64,000 nucleotides of DNA from Acetomicrobium hydrogeniformans (GTDB lineage Bacteria > Synergistota > Synergistia > Synergistales > JAFGMB01), in assembly GCA_016841745.1 (NCBI GenBank), contig JAENYO010000003.1, positions 62,001 through 126,000 of the forward strand, read 5' to 3'. Position numbers and translations under genes: made by a program. Positions 60,028-64,000 of the stretch are shown piece by piece (the first letter of the stretch is position 1; every line of letters begins with the position of its first letter). The notes under the pieces were generated by a model. The model was not told where the DNA came from and ran no database searches. It saw only the letters and a program-made list of their open reading frames with translations.

Positions 60028-61299
60028 ATGGTTGAAAGGAACATAATTCTCATAAGTCTCGATGAGGTAAGGCCCGATCATCTGGGCTGCTACGGATATC
60101 AAAAGATAGAAACGCCCAATATCGATATGGTAGCTGAAAAAGGGACCCTTTTCCGGACCTGTATATCTTCGGCAGATTTTACTCCCGTGGCAATGGGTAC
60201 TGTCATCACGGGCAAGTATCCCTACAGGCACGGAATGAGGAATGCCTACTGCAGCATAACGGGTCCTTCCATAGGGGGGATCCTGAAGGAACACGGTTAC
60301 ACCACAGCCGGTTTCGTTGGCAACGGTCTTCTGGCGGACCGCCACGGATACAGGGTGGGTTTCGACCACTGGGATGAAACGTCCAAGGAGAAGAGCTGGC
60401 TTGAACTGGTTTATCCGGGCGGTGAATCAGATGAGATGTTCTACGAAGGCAATTACTGGGTCGATGAGATGTTCAAGTGGATCAGGGAGAATAGGGAGAA
60501 GAAGATCTTTGCATGGGGCCATCTCTACGAAACCCACGAAGGTTCGGAGAATGCCCTCCTTAGAAAGGGACTGATCAGGGAAGGTGAACTCAGTGATTTC
60601 TCCTATTACGATGCAAAGATCAAGATGGCTGATAGAAATCTAATAGGAGTTCTCATCCAGACCCTGAAAGAACAAGGTGTTTTTGAAAAGACAATCCTGG
60701 TGGTGATGAGCGATCATGGAACCAATCTGGGGGAGCACGATGTGAAGAATATTCCCTGGAGAGGTGGGAGGATCAAGTATCCCCAGCATACCACCATGTA
60801 TGACCATGACCTCAAAGTGGCCCTGATGATGATGGGGGAGGGTATACCCTCGGGACGGGTCATAGAAGAGGGGATGGTCCGCTCTGTTGATGTAACACCC
60901 ACTCTCCTGGATCTTGCAGGGGTATCCCTGGAGGGTCTTGGAATGGATGGTCAGAGCCTTGTACCTGTAATTGAGGCAGGCAAGTCGGACATAGGAGAAG
61001 TCTATTCGGAGGATGTCTTCGAGGCCAGGGGATACGGCATGCTCCAGGCCATCCGGACCAGGCGAAACAAGTTTATCCGCAACCTTACCCTTGGAACTGA
61101 AGAATTCTATGATCTGGAAAAAGATCCCGATGAAAAGAATAACATCATTTCCAGACAGGATCCCGAAGAGATGACAGTCATTCGTAAAAAGCTCAATCAT
61201 TATCTTTTCAATCGTGTTCCTTCAGGGAAAAAACAGTTTTCAGAGGATGAAAAGGAGGCTATTGATCAGAGATTGAGAGCCCTTGGTTACATTGAATAG
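60028..61299 (+). CDS. Sulfatase-like (alkaline phosphatase superfamily) hydrolase 2
   Basis: 423 aa. Metal ligands S-L-D-E-V-R-P-D-H near 10-18 and M-S-D-H-G-T-N near 228. In place of C-x-P-x-R it has T-P-V-A-M with Thr52 as probable nucleophile. ATG 60028 lies 7 bases after AAGAGGTG; GTG 60019 overlaps it. No signal peptide. Only distantly like the hydrolase at 57968, so the two likely act on different intermediates. Confidence 0.85.
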   Translation: MVERNIILISLDEVRPDHLGCYGYQKIETPNIDMVAEKGTLFRTCISSADFTPVAMGTVITGKYPYRHGMRNAYCSITGPSIGGILKEHGYTTAGFVGNGLLADRHGYRVGFDHWDETSKEKSWLELVYPGGESDEMFYEGNYWVDEMFKWIRENREKKIFAWGHLYETHEGSENALLRKGLIREGELSDFSYYDAKIKMADRNLIGVLIQTLKEQGVFEKTILVVMSDHGTNLGEHDVKNIPWRGGRIKYPQHTTMYDHDLKVALMMMGEGIPSGRVIEEGMVRSVDVTPTLLDLAGVSLEGLGMDGQSLVPVIEAGKSDIGEVYSEDVFEARGYGMLQAIRTRRNKFIRNLTLGTEEFYDLEKDPDEKNNIISRQDPEEMTVIRKKLNHYLFNRVPSGKKQFSEDEKEAIDQRLRALGYIE

Positions 61300-61378
61300 G
61301 GGTTATGAAGAGCAAAAGGGGGGTGAGAACAGACAGGAAAAACAAAGTGAACCGATCAATCTCAAGGAGGCGAGAGAA

Positions 61379-62338
61379 ATGAGAAAAGCTGGAGTTGTGT
61401 TGCTGGTGATCTGCCTTCTCTTTGGTGCTCTCGCGATACCTGCAGCGGCAAAATATCCGAACCGTCCTATCAAGTTATTCCTTCCTATTGCTCCGGGAGG
61501 GACCACTGATATTGTAGGCAGAATGCTGGCGAACAAGATGAGCGAGATCCTGGGTGAGGAAATCGTGGTTACCAATGTGACCGGTGCCAATGGTACCATC
61601 TGTGTTGCTCAGATGGCAGCCAGCAGGCCCGACGGCTACACTTTCTGCGCGGCTAACCTGCCCACGGTGACCACTCAGCCCCAGATGCGCAAGTTGCCCT
61701 ACGATCCGGATGAACTCATGTATATCGGAACACCCATACCTTATGAATATATGATCATCGTCAGAGAGGAATCTCCATGGAAAACCCTGGAGGAATTCGT
61801 GGAGTATGGAAAGGCGAATCCGGGTATGAAATATGGAGTCCCCGGGGCAGGTTCTACCAATCACCTTACCATGGCCTGGCTGGGAATGAAGGAAGGTATC
61901 AAATGGGATGCCGTACCTTTTAAGGGAAATGCGCCTTCCCTGGCAGCACTTCTGGGAGGCCATGTCGATGCCATCGACAGTTCCGTAGGAACGGTTCTCT
62001 CTGGAGTTCAGAAGGGGACCCTCAGGCCTCTGGTGGTATGTAGTGAAAACCGCCTGGGTTTCATTCCCGATGTGGAAACCCTTCGGGAGAAGGGGTACAA
62101 CTTCATGCAGTATTCCTGCATGGGATTCCTGCTTCCCAAGGGAACACCAGAAAATATCAGGAAGATCCTTGAAGATGCCCTGTATCAGTCCACCATGGCC
62201 GAGGATGTTCAGGCCAAGTTCAAGGAACTGTTTGTCACTACAGCCTGGCTGGATGGAGCTTCTTATAAAGCCAGGGTAATGCAGTATTACAAGATATGGG
62301 GAGATATTCTGGAAGAACTGGGGCTTAAGAAATACTAG
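61379..62338 (+). CDS. TTT transporter solute-binding protein (TctC/Bug family)
   Basis: 319 aa secreted binding protein: signal peptide ending A-I-P-A-A-A, then Y-P-N-R-P-I-K-L near 27-34, A-P-G-G-T-T-D near 42-48 (carboxylate-binding loop), and A-S-R-P-D-G-Y-T near 78. Start behind CAAGGAGG; a longer frame to 61283 overlaps the hydrolase gene. The loop binds carboxylates in known members, so the ligand is a carboxylic acid, perhaps with a sulfo or phospho group given the neighbours. Confidence 0.93.
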   Translation: MRKAGVVLLVICLLFGALAIPAAAKYPNRPIKLFLPIAPGGTTDIVGRMLANKMSEILGEEIVVTNVTGANGTICVAQMAASRPDGYTFCAANLPTVTTQPQMRKLPYDPDELMYIGTPIPYEYMIIVREESPWKTLEEFVEYGKANPGMKYGVPGAGSTNHLTMAWLGMKEGIKWDAVPFKGNAPSLAALLGGHVDAIDSSVGTVLSGVQKGTLRPLVVCSENRLGFIPDVETLREKGYNFMQYSCMGFLLPKGTPENIRKILEDALYQSTMAEDVQAKFKELFVTTAWLDGASYKARVMQYYKIWGDILEELGLKKY

Positions 62339-62420
62339 ATTCAAAGAACAGGAGGGGTCTGCCACATATGGAGACTCCTCCATATATATTCCAGTATATA
62401 GAGTAAGTGGGGGGTGTGGA

Positions 62421-62897
62421 ATGAAATTATCCAGGGACAGGATCATATCCATTATCTTCATCCTTTTCGGCCTGATAAATCTGTTCGTATTTATACCAAG
62501 GGAAATCCGGGCAACCGGAGCGGGGACCATGTTTCCCCAGTTTCTTACCCTTGTGATCCTAGTCCTGGGAGCTGTCATGTTCATACATACCGGCAGAAAG
62601 ATCATGGAAGGGAATCAGGAAAGGGGGCCGGAGAGCGACAGGGAAGGGGTCCAGCACATGCTCCTTCTAATGTTGTTCACCTTCTGTTACATCTTTCTCA
62701 TAGATCTGGTGGGTTTTTACATCTTAACCATTATTTTCCTTTTTCTTGCCATGACCGTTCTAGGTATCCAGGGTATGGTCGTGAAAAGCAGCATAGCCCT
62801 TTCCATGATAGGCGCGAGCTACGTCATATTCAAGATGTGGCTTGGAGCACCTCTGCCCCTGGGGAGGATACTTGAGATGATCCTTTTCGGAGACTGA
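62421..62897 (+). CDS. TTT transporter small permease subunit (TctB family)
   Basis: 158 aa with four hydrophobic segments (about 10-27, 40-57, 85-120 and 125-145), the TctB layout. ATG at 62421 behind GGGGGGTG. Between TctC and TctA genes. Confidence 0.9.
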   Translation: MKLSRDRIISIIFILFGLINLFVFIPREIRATGAGTMFPQFLTLVILVLGAVMFIHTGRKIMEGNQERGPESDREGVQHMLLLMLFTFCYIFLIDLVGFYILTIIFLFLAMTVLGIQGMVVKSSIALSMIGASYVIFKMWLGAPLPLGRILEMILFGD

Positions 62898-62917
62898 GCT
62901 GAAAGAGGGTGGAGGGG

Positions 62918-64000
62918 ATGATAAGTAATTTTTTAACAGGCCTTCAGCTTGCTATAAGTATTCCGAATCTGCTTGGTATAAGCTTCGGTTACTGTATCGG
63001 AGTTATCGTTGGAGCCATACCGGGATTGACGGCCACCATGGCCATTTCTCTTCTGGTGCCAATAACCTACCCTCTTGACCCCATCCTGAGCGTTTCCATG
63101 CTCATGGGCTGCTACGCAGGAGGAGTATACGGGGGTTCCATTTCGGCAATTTTGTTGAATACTCCAGGAGCTCCGGGATCAGCTGCCACCTCCCTGGATG
63201 GCTATCCGCTCTATTTACAGGGAAAAGGTAAAAAGGCACTTGGAATGGCCCTGACGGCTTCAGTTTTTGGAGGTCTTTTCAGTTCATTTGTTCTTCTCTT
63301 TCTTGCTGAACCTGTTGCCATGATAGCCCTGAAATTTGGACCTCCGGAGTTTGCGACCCTCATATTCCTTTCCCTGACCATCATTGCGTCAACTGTAGGA
63401 GATACGGTGATCTCCATACTCAAGGGACTGAATCTTGCCATGTTCGGGATCCTTGTTTCCATGGTTGGCCTGGATCCCATCACTGCAGGCAGGAGATACG
63501 TTTTCGGATTCACAATTCTTGATCGTGGATTACCCCTTATCCCGGTGCTGATAGGTATGCTTGCTCTTTCGGAGATCTTTATTCAGACCGAGCAAAGGCT
63601 TCACCATCTAGATACATCAACCATAACAACCAACGGAATACATGATGATAATCCCGAAAATGTCTGGGTTACGTGGAAAGAGGTCTGGTTTTACCGGGTT
63701 ACTCTGCTTAGATCTTCCCTAATAGGTACTCTCATGGGAGCCCTTCCGGGAATAGGAGCCACCACAGCGGCATTTCTCAGCTATGACCAGGCAAAAAAAT
63801 ACTCTAAAAGGGGAAAGAATTTCGGGAATGGAGAGCTGGAAGGCGTAGCGGCTCCCGAGGCGGGTAATAATGCAGTCTGTGCTGCCGCCCTTATACCTCT
63901 CATCACATTGGGCATTCCGGGAAGTGTTGCAGCGGCGGTCCTGGGGGGAGCTTTCCTCATTCATGGAATGATGCCCGGACCCATGCTCATGGTGGAACAT
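62918..64000 (+). CDS. TTT transporter large permease subunit (TctA family), partial
   Basis: First 361 residues; continues past the right edge. Typical TctA stretches: G-A-I-P-G-L-T-A-T-M near 32-41, G-G-V-Y-G-G-S-I-S-A-I-L-L-N-T-P-G near 68-84, and G-A-L-P-G-I-G-A-T-T-A near 275-285, the internal repeat of the family; A-P-E-A-G-N-N-A near 309. ATG at 62918 behind GGAGGGG. Confidence 0.93.
   Translation, partial: MISNFLTGLQLAISIPNLLGISFGYCIGVIVGAIPGLTATMAISLLVPITYPLDPILSVSMLMGCYAGGVYGGSISAILLNTPGAPGSAATSLDGYPLYLQGKGKKALGMALTASVFGGLFSSFVLLFLAEPVAMIALKFGPPEFATLIFLSLTIIASTVGDTVISILKGLNLAMFGILVSMVGLDPITAGRRYVFGFTILDRGLPLIPVLIGMLALSEIFIQTEQRLHHLDTSTITTNGIHDDNPENVWVTWKEVWFYRVTLLRSSLIGTLMGALPGIGATTAAFLSYDQAKKYSKRGKNFGNGELEGVAAPEAGNNAVCAAALIPLITLGIPGSVAAAVLGGAFLIHGMMPGPMLMVEH

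Noticed and set aside
57968-61299. Classical formylglycine sulfatases
   Set aside because: Neither protein has C-x-P-x-R or S-x-P-x-R; the aligned residue is Thr in both.
1-64000. CRISPR arrays, tRNA or rRNA genes
   Set aside because: No regularly spaced repeat array beyond the 17-bp tandem repeat, and no cloverleaf or rRNA signature was seen.

Overview
The window reads as chromosomal DNA of an anaerobic, amino-acid/organic-acid-using bacterium, most likely a member of the Synergistota (Synergistaceae). Pointers are two TAXI-type TRAP transporters with fused permeases, a tripartite tricarboxylate (TTT) transporter, 5-oxoprolinase genes, many EFR1/ferredoxin-like proteins, and a C25 peptidase relic whose C-terminus (Gly-rich stretch, Cys, hydrophobic segment, Lys-Lys end) looks like the Synergist-CTERM sorting signal. 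This assignment is inference; there is no rRNA or tRNA gene in the window.

Layout. 1-7.6 kb: a leftward catabolic operon (aconitase X large and small subunits, MmgE/PrpD protein, fused TRAP permease, TAXI binding protein) facing an RpiR-family regulator; four copies of a GGAATRTATRTTCC-like operator lie in the divergent promoter and at the left edge. 7.6-10.3 kb: pxpBCA 5-oxoprolinase operon. 10.4-11.9 kb: an aromatic leader-peptide attenuator in front of two tiny ORFs and then about 0.9 kb of non-coding DNA full of hairpins with C-run loops and two strong promoters. 11.9-15 kb: a ferredoxin and a C25 peptidase gene broken by four in-frame stops. 15-23 kb: CoA-disulfide-reductase/rhodanese, an MGDG-synthase-like glycosyltransferase, a membrane protein, a second TRAP system, and a hydroxyacid dehydrogenase.

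23.7-33.9 kb is the aromatic amino acid region: tyrA, Phe-rich leader and attenuator, cyclohexadienyl dehydratase (pheC-like), Tyr-rich leader and attenuator, then aroF-aroA-aroE-aroC-aroKB(fusion)-aroQ-chorismate mutase. A second, catalytically altered chorismate-mutase-like gene converges on it and sits behind an ArsM-like methyltransferase with an in-frame UGA exactly at the family's conserved Cys, a probable selenocysteine.

34-40 kb: a class I cyclic-di-GMP riboswitch with a terminator precedes a multi-PAS histidine kinase, two stand-alone receivers and a receiver-HD-GYP protein (predicted c-di-GMP phosphodiesterase), so the riboswitch ligand and the last gene's substrate are the same molecule. 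40-56.4 kb is a mixed region: flavodoxin/ferredoxin protein, methyltransferases, META-domain protein, second MGDG-type glycosyltransferase, DedA-PAP2-LssY fusion, metallophosphoesterase, DUF3795, small alarmone-hydrolase-like HD protein, an amidohydrolase interrupted by one stop, PLP decarboxylase, acyltransferase, and an arsR/arsM pair sharing a TTGCA-N6-TGCAA operator.

56.7-64 kb: a rightward cluster of ATP sulfurylase, two alkaline-phosphatase-superfamily hydrolases that carry Thr instead of the formylglycine Cys, a CysD/PAPS-reductase-like protein, and a TTT transporter (TctC, TctB, TctA; the last runs off the window). The notable theme is RNA-level control: three leader-peptide attenuators, one riboswitch, a probable SECIS hairpin and a candidate C-loop RNA family in 64 kb.
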